A stretch of DNA of 64,000 bases from Chimonanthus salicifolius. Taxonomy: Eukaryota; Streptophyta; Magnoliopsida; Laurales; Calycanthaceae. Under the pieces are notes generated by a model. The model had not been told where the DNA came from and made no database searches. It saw only the letters and a program-made list of their open reading frames with translations. This document shows positions 10,390 to 22,087 of the stretch, one piece after another. Where the stretch lies: NCBI GenBank assembly GCA_013350335.1, contig CM023541.1:66725390-66789389 (forward strand), read 5' to 3'. A program made the position numbers and the translations under genes. Position 1 is the stretch's first letter, and each line of letters starts with the position of its first letter.

Positions 10390-11045
10390 ATTCGAATTCC
10401 CATGTGGCTTCCTCAATGCCATGTCGATCCCATACCACCTTGACAAACTAAATCGCTCGGTTCTGTAATACCCTTTGTTCTGTGTCCACCACTCAGACAG
10501 GTTTTTCGACATATATCACGTCGCTTTGGATTTCTATGTCTTGCATGTTCAGTACATGAGAAGGATCAGGATTTTACTTCCTCAACATCGATATATGGAA
10601 CACATCGTGCAAAGATGCCAACTGTGATGGGAGTGCCAATTGATAGGCCACGTCCCCCATCCTTCTAGTGATTGAAAATGGTCCCACATATCTTGGCGAT
10701 AATTTCCCCTTCTTTCCAAATCTCATGTGTCCCTCTCGTGGCGAGACTTTCAAGAACACCATGTCCCCCACTTCAAATTTGAGAAACCTCCTCCTCTTGT
10801 CAGCATAGCTCTTCTGACGACTCTGTGCAGTCAATAGATGCTGCCGTATCAACTGTATCTGCGTTATAGTCTCTGCAACCAACTCAGGTCCAATCAGTGC
10901 AGGCTCACCGGCCTCTGTCCAGCACACAGGTGATCTACATGGTCTACCATATAATGCCTTAAATGGAGCCATCTGGAGGATTACCTGGTAACTGTTGTTG
11001 TACCAACGGCAAGTGATCCTCTCATCCACCCTTGAAATCTAGCAT
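10390..11045 (-). pseudogene. Integrase C-terminus and chromodomain of element A, decayed
   Basis: The minus-strand frame 10574-11029 gives 151 residues covering the end of the integrase core (QMAPFKALYGRP, VCWTEAG) and its C-terminal region (SYADKRR, FEVGDMVFLKVSP, GKKGKLSPRYVGPF, DVFHISMLRK). A stop then replaces the tyrosine that follows MLRK in related copies. Downstream on the minus strand (10573 to about 10390) chromodomain-like sequence continues with further stops. Near 11030-11045 a small deletion breaks the link to the core, removing the bases for EFSY seen in element R. Chromodomain integrases are known to steer chromovirus insertion to heterochromatin; this copy cannot make a working protein. 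Confidence 0.9.
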
Positions 11046-12028
11046 ACATGCTCTCAATATATCCTCCAATGTTTGTATTGCCCTCTCAGACTGCCCATCA
11101 ATCTATGGATGGAATGCTGTACTGGTCAGTAGATCTGTTCCCATAGCCAACTGCATACTCTGCCATACTTTGCCGGTGAATCGACCATCTTTGTCGTACA
11201 CAATAGTCCGAGGAATACCATTCATTCTGATGATATCCCTAATATACCGCCGACCCAAACTCTCAGATGAGTCTGTCATCTTAATAGGAAGAAAATGTGC
11301 AGACTTGGTCAGTCGGTCTACCACGACCCATATTGCATCGTTGCCCTTTGAAGACCTTGGCAACCCTGCCACAAAATCCATGGAGATGTGCTCCCATTTC
11401 CATTCCGGCATTGGTAAGGGTTTGAGTAACCCTGGTGGCTTCTGATGTTCCGTCTTAACCTGCTGACATGTTAAACAATGAGCCACAAATTCTGCCACAT
11501 CTCTTTTGAGTCCGTCCCACCAGTAATGTCTCTTCAGGTCGTGATACATCTTGGTGCTGCCCGGATGAATAGAGAGTTTGGTCTGATGTGCCTCAATCAG
11601 TAACTCTTTTCTACCGCTCTTAGGCACAAATATCCTTCCTCGGAATGCAAGACCCTGTCCTGGTCGTAATTCCCATTCCGGTATAAGTTCACCAGTAGAC
11701 ATCTTGGCCCATATCTCCTCTACTTCTGGGTCTATCTGCTGTTCCTGTTCAATCTTGGTAACCATGTTGGACTGTATGATCAAGTTGTACATACTCCCAT
11801 GGTTATTGATATATAAATTGAACTCTCGTATGGTATTCAACATCTCCCATTCTGGCCTGATCAAACATGCCACTGATGCATGTGATATGCAGCTGAGGGC
11901 ATATGCCACCTTGTTCACCTTGCCAGGGTGATAACGAAGTGCGAACTCATAATCTGCCAGATATTCCATCCATCTGCGCTGCCTCAGGTTGAGCTCTTTC
12001 TGATCAAACAAATATTTCAAGCTCTTAC
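11046..12028 (-). pseudogene. RNase H end and integrase of element A, decayed
   Basis: The minus-strand frame 12020 to 11103 is open for 305 residues. Residues 1-42 are the end of RNase H; the last catalytic Asp (VVDALS in element R) is replaced by Tyr at residue 40. The integrase zinc-binding domain follows with H145, H152, C182 and C185. The catalytic core has D215 (SMDFVAGL) and D276 (IVYDKDGRF), but a stop after TAFHP separates them from the third acid (QSER) near 11050. The 5' side is cut at 12028 by solo LTR E; the RNase H sequence resumes at 15782. High similarity to elements H and R marks the same Tekay-like lineage. Confidence 0.92.
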
Positions 12029-13671
12029 TGTAACACCCTGGAATTTCAAAGATAACAATTTACATGAATTTATCCATATTTACGGAATTGCCATTGTGAT
12101 ATATTTGATTTGAATTTAAATGGGTCAATGGTTCAATCAAGAGCCAGAGGATGGTAGTTTTGTTTAGAAGACAAATAAATGGATAAGATGTACTTAAACG
12201 GGTCAAGAATCATAATTGGGTCAAATTTCGTTAAATGGGTCAAAGTGGTCAAATTGGACCCAATGGGTCGAGATGGATATGATTAATCAATTTGTGAGTT
12301 CAAAATTTAATTGGGTTAAGTTTAACTAATGTTTGAGTGGGATTGAGATAAATTAAATGATGGTGATGAGTTGAGATGAAGTTATTAGTTGAGTTACAAA
12401 ATTTATGAGTTGAGTTGACTTAATGATTGAGTTTTGATGGAGTTAAATTAAATGATTGAGTTGAATAAATGTGAGGGAGAAGGTTTGTAATTTCAAATTA
12501 AAATCACTCCACACGTTGGCTGCATGAGAGGCTTTCCATGCATGTAACTCCCATTCTAAAAAATGAATGGGTGATGGTTTTGGGAGTTACAATTGTGGGG
12601 AGTTGTATTTCAAAAGTTTAAATCCATATGCACGTTGGAATTGTATGGGAGTGTTATGTTTTGCATGAAGCTCCAAATGGAGGGGTTATGTTTTAAATGT
12701 AAGTTGTAAAACACGTTGGATGCATGGGTGGGCATCCAATGCATGAAATTCCATGTTAGGTGATAAATGGAAGGTGCCGTTTCAGGGAGTTACATATTGG
12801 AGAGGTAGTGATTACTTAAGCTAAAAAAATGGCTGTTTGAGAGTTACAAATACAAGGTTAACCAAGGGGCTAGTCGTTGGAACATGGAGAGTTTTTTATT
12901 TAAAAGTTGAAACTCCAAAATAGATATTAAACCAATGGGAGTTACAAAGTGTGTTCACACTTGGAGGAGTGGAGTTTCATTTCAATGATGAAACTCCCAC
13001 ATGGGACGTTGATGAGGATCAAATGGAGCTGAATGGAGCTGCTGTTTTATGGAGTTACACATTAGAGAGGTGGCTGTTACACAAGCCAAAACAAAGAGGC
13101 AACCAATGGAGGGACGGTGTAGCACATGGGAGTTTCATCTTAAAATGAAACCCCCATGTGAGACCTTAAGGAAAGGGGAGGTTACACAAACACCATCCAT
13201 GGGAGACGTTGAGAGCTTGGGGAGGTTTCATTTCATAGATGAAACCCCCAAGTAACATAAAAGACTTTGGGTTAAGACAATGGGAGTTACACATGGGTTT
13301 AATCAAAACCCATCTCTTTGGCCGATCACCCCATTTGGAATCAAGAATTGGATATCTCTCTCTCTCCCTTGGACGGTCTTCATCTCACAAGACAAAGATT
13401 GTTGGCTGATTGTATCTCATATCAATCAGTCCTTGGTTGATCCATTCATCAAGAAAAAAATCAGCAAAAGAGGTTGGCACCAAGGTTTAAGACCAAAATT
13501 CTATCTCTCTCTCAAATCCATATCACCTGGCTGAATTATCTCAAGGAGCTTGCAGCAAGACCAGTCCCAGCCAAGAGAATAAGAAGGAAGAGGGAAGGAT
13601 TAGGAAAGGAACGGAAGATCAAATCGGAGAAAAAGATCAAGAAGTGAAAGACCGAAGGAGTCGTGATATTG

Positions 13672-13678
13672 GTAAGTG
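13672..13678 (+). promoter_or_regulatory. Splice-donor-like GTAAGTG in LTR E
   Basis: The site lies directly after a GA-rich stretch, at the position equivalent to the GTAAGTA sites in B, P, Q and R. All six hairpins of this LTR lie between it and the acceptor-like block at 15227-15262. Confidence 0.5.
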
Positions 13679-13802
13679 CACTTTGAACCATTGATAAATA
13701 AAGTTGGTTAAGGGAATGTGATCTGGCCATTGTATGGCCAGATCCATCAATGGTTTAGATCTAGGATTATGATATTTAAAAATGGTAAAAAATGGAACAT
13801 AG

Positions 13803-14613
13803 GGTTCAGCCCCATTGGATGGCCGAACCCCATGAGAAAACTTGGTGATTTTTTTTATGGTGTTTGAAAGACAAAATCTATATTATGAAATGGAGATAAG
13901 CTTGCTGTTTTGGACCAGTTATGGGATGGTTGAATGATGTAGTTTTCATGGTTAAAGTATGGAGTCTCATAGGTATATAATTGATGGAAGTATTGTGTTA
14001 AGAGAACCATAGGGTTCGGCCATGTGTATGGCCGAACCCCATGGACTGTTTTTTATGGATAATTGGATTAAGTGTAGGATGGAAATTATGTAATCATTAT
14101 GTGCTTTGATTTAAGAATAAGATAGGTTTGTCTATGGACTTAATATAGGTATATAATCAGCCATCATGGATGATGGAAAGAGGAATAAAAATCAGATTGG
14201 TGAGGTTCGGCCATGTAGTATGGCCGAACCCCACTAATGATGATTGATGGACTTGGTGATTAATTTGTATGGATGAGTGAAGGATTTAAAAGATCAAAAA
14301 CTAGTGGTGAGGTTCGGCTATGTGTATGGCCGAACCCCACTAAAGTGGTTTGGTGATGAACTTTGTTTAAGATAAATTAAACCAAAGGATAAGCTAAATG
14401 GCATAATGGTAATTATGATGAAATGATCCAAGATGAAAAAATCATAGGAATGGACATGTGAGCCAAAACCCAAGATGGTAAGGTTTGGCCATACAGTATG
14501 GCCGAACCCTACCAAGGTTCATTTGGGAGTTTTGGGTTAATCAAAATGGTTTAGATAAATAAGGGTGACCAAAGTTTTAATGGGTGAGGTTCGGCCATGG
14601 TTATGGCCGAACC
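13803..14613 (+). repeat. Cluster of six hairpins in LTR E
   Basis: Copies lie at 13803-13829 (TTCAGCC variant), 14013-14038, 14204-14230, 14311-14336, 14482-14508 (TTTGGCC variant) and 14588-14613. Three have 26-bp cores with shorter loops. The copies at 14204, 14311 and 14588 share AGGTTCGG...CCGAACCCCACT, with GTG/CAC pairing outside the core. Confidence 0.92.
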
Positions 14614-14913
14614 CCACTAAGTGGTTCTTGGAACATTAAGCTTTGCTGGAAATTAGGTAGATAAATGATTAATTTGCTGCTATGTACATAAGGTATTTGG
14701 ATTTCTAGAAAGGTGTACAAGCCGTGATCGGAAGACGGTTCAAAGGAAGGGTCAAACAAAGTAACATAGAGTAGGTTTCCTACCTTTATTGTAACCACAT
14801 TTGTATATGCTGTTTTATTTTGATTTCGATAACTTATATGAATATAAAGTTATGTTTCTAAATGGCATGTTTGCATAGACATCTCATGCACAGCATGGGA
14901 TGATGTTGTTGTA

Positions 14914-15073
14914 ACCGGAAGCCACACTCCGTCGGGGCGTCCGAAAGACCACTGTGGGGTACCTTGATGATGAGAATCCCATCAAGAGGAATCCGGAGGC
15001 CACACTCCGTCGGGGCGTCCGAAAGACCACTGTGGGGTACCTTGACGATGTGAATCCCGTCAAGAGGAGGCTA
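14914..15073 (+). repeat. Tandem pair of 79-bp units in LTR E
   Basis: Two units start at about 14914 and 14993. Each combines the CACTCCGTCGGGGCGTCCG module with a CCTTGATGAT...ATCAAG inverted repeat. In the second unit the arms are CCTTGACG and CGTCAAG, so both changed together. Confidence 0.9.
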
Positions 15074-15226
15074 TGTAGAATGGTGATGGATGGGACTCAT
15101 TACATGTTCATTTCATACATAGCATGTTTTTATGGAATTTTGACACACATGTATTATTATATTATTTGTATTTTTTATACTAACCTTGTGGTAGCCCTAT
15201 TCGGAAACACTATTGGGCGCGTTGAT

Positions 15227-15262
15227 CTAACGCCCTATCTCTACCCTTAGTAGATGATGCAG
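15227..15262 (+). promoter_or_regulatory. Acceptor-like block in LTR E
   Basis: CTAAC (15227-15231), a pyrimidine-rich stretch, TTAG ending at 15250 and a second AG ending at 15262. This is the spacing expected of a plant branch point and 3' splice site. Confidence 0.45.
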
Positions 15263-15588
15263 GAAAGACAAAGAATGAGGATCGAGAAGGGGACCAAGCA
15301 AAGAAGCTTGGGTGGTTTGAATGATTTAAATGGACTTTGAATGGACTATTTATGGACTTGTTATTTGATTTATCTGGACAATGTAATTTGGTAATTAGAT
15401 GTGTTGGCATGTAATAAGTAGTTAAGTAGATGCTATGGTTTGATTGAACGATTAGTTAAGATTGTTTAGTAATTTTTGGAGATTATGATTATGTACTTTG
15501 CTATCTTAAGTTAAAAAATGGATTAGTCTTAGGATCTATTATAACCTCAGTTAGATTAAGACTAAGTATATTCCGCAAGTTTATTGTA

Positions 15589-15633
15589 CCATGTGTGGAT
15601 CGATTCTTATGGACTTAATCCATACGCACATGG
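15589..15633 (+). other. Nested LTR-terminal stem-loop with changed arms, LTR E
   Basis: Outer arms CCATGTGTG (15589-15597) and CGCACATGG (15625-15633) enclose inner arms TATGGA (15608-15613) and TCCATA (15619-15624). In LTR C the inner arms are CGTGGA and TCCACG, so two base pairs changed on both sides and pairing was kept. Confidence 0.82.
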
Positions 15634-15781
15634 GCTTGGCCAGTTAAGGGTCAGACTTTAGAAGTCCAAACTTAACTCGCGTCGTGACACTCCGCCCCAT
15701 CACTTGGTTGATTATTAGATTTAAAAAAAAAAAAAATAAACTCTGATTTTTATGTTGAAAAGGGCGGGGTGTTTACACTTA

Positions 15782-16121
15782 CGATTGGAAAACACTTCAA
15801 ATTTCTCGCCATATAAATAGTGTCTCCAGCTTTTAAGAGCGAAGACCACTACTGCCAGTTCCAGATCGTGCGTAGGATAGAGACGTTCATGTATTTTCAA
15901 TTGTCTTGATCCGTATGCCACCACACGATGACTTTGACTGAGTGAACACCCAGTCTTTCTCCTAAAGCATCTCATTGTACTTCATAATCCTTGCCTCTTT
16001 CCGGCAAAATTAAGATAGGTACAGTTGTAAGTCTCTCCTTCAGCGTTTCAAATCTCCGGTTGCAAACATCTGACTACTCAAATTTGACTCTTTTCTGAGT
16101 GAGTTGGGCCATTGGAGATGC
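15782..16121 (-). pseudogene. RNase H part of element A, decayed
   Basis: Read right to left, 16121 to about 15976 encodes the RT-RNase H connection (LTQKRVKFE, a stop, then RFETLKERLTTVP) and 15975 to 15782 encodes RNase H ([40 protein letters not shown]). The glutamate of HDLE is kept. The first catalytic Asp region near 15970 is disturbed by a stop. Solo LTR E cuts its 3' side and solo LTR F its 5' side, each with a target duplication, so the three pieces at 10293-12028, 15782-16121 and 20228-20689 were once continuous. Confidence 0.9.
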
Positions 16122-17366
16122 TGTGACGCCCCGAAATTTTAGAAAATATAAATATTGGAGTATTAATAATTAATTGAGATTTAGTCAGTTAATTTAGAGA
16201 AATTGAATGAGATTTATGTTTATGAAATTAAAATTATGTCAAATAATATAAGTGGGAATAAATTCATGAAATGTACTGGAAAAGAATCGGTCACGTGTCA
16301 CACCAAGTCAAAAGGGACTCAAATGGAATATCTTAAAAGACTGAAGGGCAAAGAGGGAATGGAAAAATCCAAGATAAGGGTTGACCAAGTCATCCACTTC
16401 CACTACATGAACAGTGCCGTGAACAGTATCTCCTACTATTCATGCGCACGGCACCCCCATTTTCCCCATCTGGTAGGCGGCAGTTACTTTCTTACCTTAT
16501 CATAAGCACATGGCACCATCTTCCTCTTCTTTGCTTCATAGTGCAAACTCCATACTTCCAAACACTCCATCGAGAACACCACTTTTGTTATTCTATACAC
16601 TGCTACTCTCAAGCAAGGAAAAAAGAAAGAAAAGATAAGAAGGAAGAGCGAAGAAGAAAAGGGATTACGAAAAGCTTCAATAAAGGTTGGTTCAATTTTA
16701 ATATTGATATTTAGATTTAAATAAGATTCTAGGGTGATTCAGAATCAACCCTGGACGAGTATGGATTTATAAATGAGATTGATTCGGGAATTATCGGGTA
16801 CGCTCCCCAATTCAAGAATCAGGTTCAAATCCCTGAAATTGTTTAATAAATTGGGATTGTAAAAGGGGGTCGGAATTAATGAAGAAAAGATCATTTGTTT
16901 TCTTATTATTAAATTATTGTTCTTGATATGCTTAATAAGTTTTCTTAACATTTTATTATAAAAAGGGTAATAAAGATAACTGGGTTTTCAAGTAACCTTA
17001 TATACATTTGGGAGAAATGGGTTTGACGATGGAGAGCATAAACAAAGTGGGAATATCAGTTGGGAAGTTTTGGCCGATCATGCCGGAGTTAAGAGTCGGA
17101 AGGAAACCCATTTCTTTTTATCTCTCTCCCTCCGATTTTACCATTTATGTTACAAGCCAGACAAGAAAAAAAAAAAAAAACTGGATCGGATATGGGTTTG
17201 GGACCCGAGGAGGATTGGAGTTTAGAATCGGTGGGCAGTAGAGCAGCAGGAGTAGCCGTTTTTCTGAGACAGCAACCCATAGACTGGGGGATTTGTGTTG
17301 GCATTGCACGTGGTGCTGCAAGGGGTGATGGCTGATTAGAGAAGGTAGGAACAGGGAAATCACCAC

Positions 17367-18195
17367 CTGTTTGATGAAATGCCCCACTGCAATCTGGTAA
17401 CACATTTGATTTTGGCCTTCCATTTACATTCCAAAAATCTCAAACAGTATTACTTGATTTCCTCATATTTGGAAGCCATACACTGTTCTATTCTTATTTA
17501 GTCATACAAAACTCTATTCTTCAGTAGCTCCATGGTTGTTTGTTTTTAAGAAAGAAACTGCTGGGCAGTATATAAATACACCAATGGTATCCTTATTTTC
17601 TCCTGTCTTATGGTTTCTATGGTGCTGGCACTGTGACTGGTCCACTGGGTCAGTGCCGAAATTATACATCATATCAGTGGCATGATATCTTTATTGCTAC
17701 TATTTTCCCCATAACATTATCAAGTGAATTCAATGACATAGAACCACATTGAATGGACTGCCTCACTTCAATTGCTGGCCTTCAAATAGAACAAATGAAA
17801 CTGAGTCCTTTTTGAAACCTTATTCAGTTTTAAACAGATACATGGGTATTTGATCAGAGTTGGGTTTGAATCAAATGCCTATGTCATGGGTCCCCTTCTT
17901 GATAAGTATATCAAATGCAATGTGACAAATACAAGTGTTGTAGCTACTACTTTTGAAAAACACTTGCAGATATATTGGAATAGATGAAAGAAACATGAAA
18001 TTACTCTTTATAGTGTGTTGTTGCCTGGTTATGTGGAATTGGTATACTTAGGGGATGCATTTAATTTATTTAGTAGAATGCCTCAACGAGACAATGCATC
18101 ATGGACTACAATGATAATTTGTTATTCACATGCTGGACAAATGGAGAATGCCAGAAACTTGTTTATGAAGATGCCCAAAAGATGCTTAGAAATGT
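17367..18195 (+). pseudogene. Captured pentatricopeptide repeat (PPR) gene fragment inside LTR F
   Basis: Short stretches read as plant PPR repeats of the PLS type. LFDEMPHCNLVT lies at about 17368. IHGYLIRVGFESNAYVMGP followed by LLDKYIKC starts at 17838. LFSRMPQRD, then SWTTMI and AGQMENARNLFMKMPKR, lie within 18015-18195. PPR proteins bind organellar RNA and have many degenerate 35-residue repeats. The pieces are in the same order as in a real PPR protein but are separated by stops, frameshifts and about 430 bp of unrelated or decayed sequence (17405-17837). It is a dead fragment, presumably picked up by an ancestor of this LTR. Which gene it came from cannot be told here. Confidence 0.8.
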
Positions 18196-18331
18196 GAACT
18201 AAAATTGATTCCATTCATCCCTGTGCCTTTTACCTTATCTTTCTCAGCATCGATACATGCTGCCCCTATTGGAACTCTTTGATTGTGACTGATCAGCAAC
18301 CAATTCATAACAGTAACAGAGAAGAGAGGTT

Positions 18332-18800
18332 TTGAAAAGAAAGTTCTATGGAAACCTTACTTGGTTAGAGGTTTGCCTGGACATTTGTTCAGCTGCAGTA
18401 TTTGTCAAGGGTGCTGCACATCTGATTTCAGATGTGTACAGAGTGCCCCGTCCGATCCAAAATATGAACCATGAGTTCATGAAGACATTTGGAAATTATT
18501 TACAAGTGGGCTATGAAAGCATAGGATTTACTATTTATATGGTTAAGGGAAGAATTGACTCAAAAGAATTGAAAACAATGTATTGGGTTTAAATGCCAGA
18601 TGGATGGCATATACTTTCTACTGATGGAGATGGTTTTGTTCCATGATCTTCTTTTCCAAACTGATATTGAAAGATTCCAACACATGATTGAACCCACCTA
18701 CTTATTATCTGAAACCAGTGTGGAGGCCACAAGAGGTGGTCCCCATGGGATTTTGGCCAAGTTGGACAGTTATCCAATTTGGTCAGATCTGAGAGGTTGA
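18332..18800 (+). pseudogene. Second coding-like stretch inside LTR F, unrecognised
   Basis: An 86-codon frame (18332-18592) with non-repetitive, protein-like composition (RVPRPIQNMN, FMKTFGNYLQVGYESIGF, MYWV) is followed in a nearby frame by MPDGW and STDGDGFVP (about 18594-18640). I do not recognise the family. Codon-like composition, and the adjacent PPR fragment, suggest it was also captured from host sequence. It has no credible start codon and several stops downstream. Confidence 0.4.
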
Positions 18801-20227
18801 GAGTGAGGATTAATAGGGAAAATTATTAACTCCTAAGAACTTAGAATTAAAGAGATACCATTAAATGAAAGATTAATGATATTAATAAATATGAGGTTGG
18901 AAATCATGATCTCGAACTGATTATATAGTATGTCTTGATTAATGAATGTAACCAGAGGATCGGAGGGCGATCTAAGAGCTGTACGTACCCCATAGCAACT
19001 CATTCACAGAACTTTACTGATCAGGTAGGTTTTCCTACTTTCTTGATGTATCACATGACTCTTATGTATGTGGAGATTATATTTAATTTCAATGCATATT
19101 TTGAATGATTTATCGATGCATGAGCATGAAAGCATGCATCTGGTGGGGATGAGAATAGTTGAGATAATGGTTAGAGGATGTTAAACTCTAACATGAGGAA
19201 TATGATATACCATAACTATTTGGTATGGCCGCGTCCATGAACACAGGAATTGGGCAATTAAGATGGGCTCAAAGCTCCTGGGTGAGAGACCCAAAACCTG
19301 CGCAGGATAGTATGGGTGATGGTATACCCCCGGTAACTCCGGTTAAATACTAGGAATTGGGTAGTAGCTCCCATCTGGTGCCCCAGGAAAGCTACGGACA
19401 TAATGGCCAATGATTAGAACTGTTCGAATGGAAAGTGTGATAGAAGGAAATGCATGGGCATGAGAGGGGTTTGCATTAATTCATGTACCATGGCATTTGC
19501 ATTATGTTGATTTAATGAGTTATCAAAAGTATGTTGATTATGAATTGATATATGAGATGAATATGATTTGATTTCAAATGCTTTATACATATTGATTATG
19601 AATTGATTTTGAAATATGGGGTGGGAATGTTTTCAACTGAATTATATGATATGAAGAACTGTATATGTTTTCCCTGATTTTATATATGTCATATTGATAC
19701 CCCCTTTGATGGGAAATCCTACTGGGCGTTGACTAAGCCCACAATATTCTATTCTTTTAGAAGTTAACACAGGAAAGGAGAAATGTGATGAGGCTGGACC
19801 AAGCGTCAGTCATGCATAGACGAAGATGGCGCAAGAGAGGATTGTGCGAAGAGTCTACTTGTTAATATTAGTAGAGAATGAACATTTAAGTTGATTGAGT
19901 AACTTTGAGAAGTTTTAGTTAATGTAATGAACCTTTATTTGAGAAGTACACGTTATCAGGATTATTGTCAGGCTTTGCTTAGATTGAGAAAGATTGAATG
20001 ATGAATTTAAATAGATGTACTTATTTCCGCATTATTGTGAGTTAGTGTGTTGCTAAGTTTACGTGGAGTCTTTCCTTGTGCACACACTAGTTGGGCCAGT
20101 TAAGGGTCGAATCTTCGGATTCGGACTTGACTCGCGTCGTGGCACTCTCCCCTTTCTTCAGTTTGTTAATATAAAAAAAAAAAATACTCTGAAATTTAGG
20201 GAGAAAAGGGAGGGGCGCTACAGATGC

Positions 20228-20689
20228 AATTTTGGAGAAGTCCATGATAAACTTCCAATAATAACCAGCCAATCCTTGAAAGCTATGGATCTTAGTCACA
20301 TTTTTCGGTGTTTTCCAATCACTTACTGCGGCCACCTTGCCCTGGTCCACGGCTATACCTTCTGCTGATATTACATGCCCCAAAAAGTTGACCTCAGATA
20401 GCCAAAATTCACATTTGCTTGCTTTAGCATATAATTTGTTTTTCCTCAAAGTATCCAGAACTATCCTCAGGTGCTCAGCGTGTTCTTCCTGAGTCTTAGA
20501 ATAAATCAAAATGTCATCAATAAATACAATGACAAATTGGTCCAAGTAAGGACAGAAAATCCTGTTCATTAGGGCCATGAATATAGCCGGTGCATTGGTG
20601 AGTCCAAACGGCATGACTACAAACTCATATAGCCGATACCGCTTTCTGAATGCTGTCTTTTCTATGTTCTCCTCCCTAACCCGGTTATG
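20228..20689 (-). pseudogene. Reverse transcriptase part of element A, truncated
   Basis: On the minus strand the frame from 20614 reads [12 protein letters not shown], then [14 protein letters not shown] with the catalytic Asp pair at residues 33-34, then [10 protein letters not shown] and the start of the connection domain. Homology ends at 20228 where solo LTR F lies. Upstream of MPFGL the minus strand can be followed to about 20689 (a [12 protein letters not shown] stretch preceded by a [14 protein letters not shown] stretch), where RT sequence stops abruptly at LTR fragment G. Everything upstream in A (gag, protease, start of RT, 5' LTR) is missing. Confidence 0.9.
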
Positions 20690-21814
20690 GTTTATGGACT
20701 AAGGTGCTTTTGGACTTAGATATGATAAGAAATCAATTGGAACATGGGTTTAATCAATTGTTGTGTAATAAGGTAATGGGACCTCATAAGGTGTGTACGA
20801 TTGTGAGCGGTTACTGGATGGAAGCGCAAGGACATGTTAGTGGTCTTTGGTAGGATTCCACCTCTTTGAAACCATGGGTTTAATGTACAAAGTTTTTATC
20901 TTGATTTGATGAATTTACGTTGCAAATGATATGTTTCAAATTGTGATTTTAAATGCTATGTTTATATGATAAAATAGCATGTGATTCATTAGCATCTCAT
21001 GCATCGCATGGGGTGAAGGATATGTAACCAGAGGGGCCACACTCCATCGGGGCGTCCGAAAAACCTATGTGGGATACCTTGATGTGCTTTTCCATCAGGA
21101 AGAAACCGGAGGGGTCACACTCCGTCGGGGCGTCCGAAAGACCTATGTGGGGGTACTTATGTGTACTTGTGATGGTGGGACTCATTGCATTTGACATCAT
21201 GGCATGGCATGGTTTATATGGTTTTTGACACTATGATATTATTATATATGTTTTATATTAACCATGTGTTAGCCCTAATTGGAATACCTACTGGGCGCGT
21301 TGTTCTAACTCCCTACTTCTACCCTAGTGGATGATATAGGAAACAAGGAGAACGATAAACACGAAACGGGCCAAGCATAGGAGCTTGGATGCTTTTACTT
21401 TATATTTTGATTAAATTACTTATGGATTGTAATTTGAGTAACTAGACTTCGGACATGTAATAACTTAAATGATTTGCCATGGTTGGATATTTTATTTGGA
21501 TAATTATGATATTTTAATTTATGGATAAGGGCTTGACGTACTTTGCTAACTGAAATGGAATAGAACTAGGTTCTATTATAATTCCGCATGTTATGATTTT
21601 AGTTCCGCATGTTTATATTGTTATGTGTGAACCATTTTCATGGACTTAGTCCATGCACACATAGGGTTGGCCAGTTAAGGGTCGGACTTTAAAAGTTCGG
21701 ACTTAGCTTGCGTCGTAACGTCCCGCTCTCTATCACTCTTTGTTTATATATAAAAAAAAGAAAATAGACTCTGATTTTCGAAAAACGTAGAGTGAAAAAG
21801 GACGGGGCATTACA
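20690..21814 (+). mobile_element. LTR fragment G, 3' part only
   Basis: This is the last 1.1 kb or so of a plus-strand LTR: the segment before the minisatellite, two CACTCC(A/G)TCGGGGCG units (about 21030-21155), the acceptor-like block (CTAAC 21305-21309, TAG ending 21327), terminal stem-loops and the end GGGGCATTACA at 21814. The 5' two thirds are missing and the junction with the RT of element A has no visible target duplication, so it arose by deletion or illegitimate recombination. Confidence 0.85.
21621..21664 (+). other. Nested LTR-terminal stem-loop, fragment G
   Basis: Outer arms TTATGTGTG (21621-21629) and CACACATAG (21656-21664) enclose CATGGAC (21639-21645) and GTCCATG (21649-21655) with a 3-nt loop. 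Compared with LTR C, both arms of both stems have changed and still pair. Confidence 0.82.
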
Positions 21815-22087
21815 GGGTCCATGACCCGATTAAATCCATTCCTTACCCATTTACCCTAATCATCAATCCATCTTGACCCATTGTGTCCCAATTGGGCATT
21901 TGACCCAATTGACCACATTGACCCAATTAAATAGAATTAATCTTATCCATGATCCATTGGACCATACTTGGGCCATTGCCCCAATTCTTATTCATTAAAC
22001 ATTTATTCCATCTATGAATCTTATTTTTTAACAAATAAAATAAATAATAGCCAATATATTTATTGCATTGAAAATCCAGCTATTACA
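21815..22087 (-). mobile_element. 5' end of a minus-strand LTR, fragment
   Basis: On the minus strand this starts TGTAATAGCTGGATTTTC (family 1-like) and runs 273 bp before stopping at the end of fragment G. It contains the CATTTGACCCAATTGACC words typical of LTR 5' ends here. It stands where the 5' LTR and primer site of element H should be, so these were lost. Confidence 0.8.

Larger units (their letters stand above)
12029..15776 (+). mobile_element. Solo LTR E (family 2), 3748 bp
   Basis: The LTR starts TGTAACACCCTGGAATTTC, ends GTGTTTACA and is flanked by CTTAC at 12024-12028 and 15777-15781. It sits inside the RNase H sequence of element A. The first kilobase is AT-rich with repeated GGAGTTACA and GAAACTCC words. 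Then come a CT-rich tract (13353-13395), a GA leader, a donor-like GTAAGTG (13672-13678), six hairpins (13803-14613), a 79-bp tandem pair (14914-15073), an acceptor-like block (15227-15262) and terminal stem-loops (15589 on). It has no coding function. Confidence 0.95.
16122..20222 (+). mobile_element. Solo LTR F of a different family, with captured gene sequence
   Basis: The LTR starts TGTGACGCCCCGAAATTTTA, ends GGGGCGCTACA and is flanked by GATGC at 16117-16121 and 20223-20227. Its 4101 bp contain none of the GGTTCGGCC hairpins or the CTCCGTCGGGG minisatellites. It shares with the other families only the 3' end: the acceptor-like CT-rich block (about 19735-19775), the GGCCAGTTAAGGGTCG stem and the CGCGTCGTG word. 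Its middle holds pentatricopeptide-repeat sequence (17367-18195) and another coding-like stretch (18332-18800). It may come from a related chromovirus whose LTR interior evolved separately. Confidence 0.93.
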
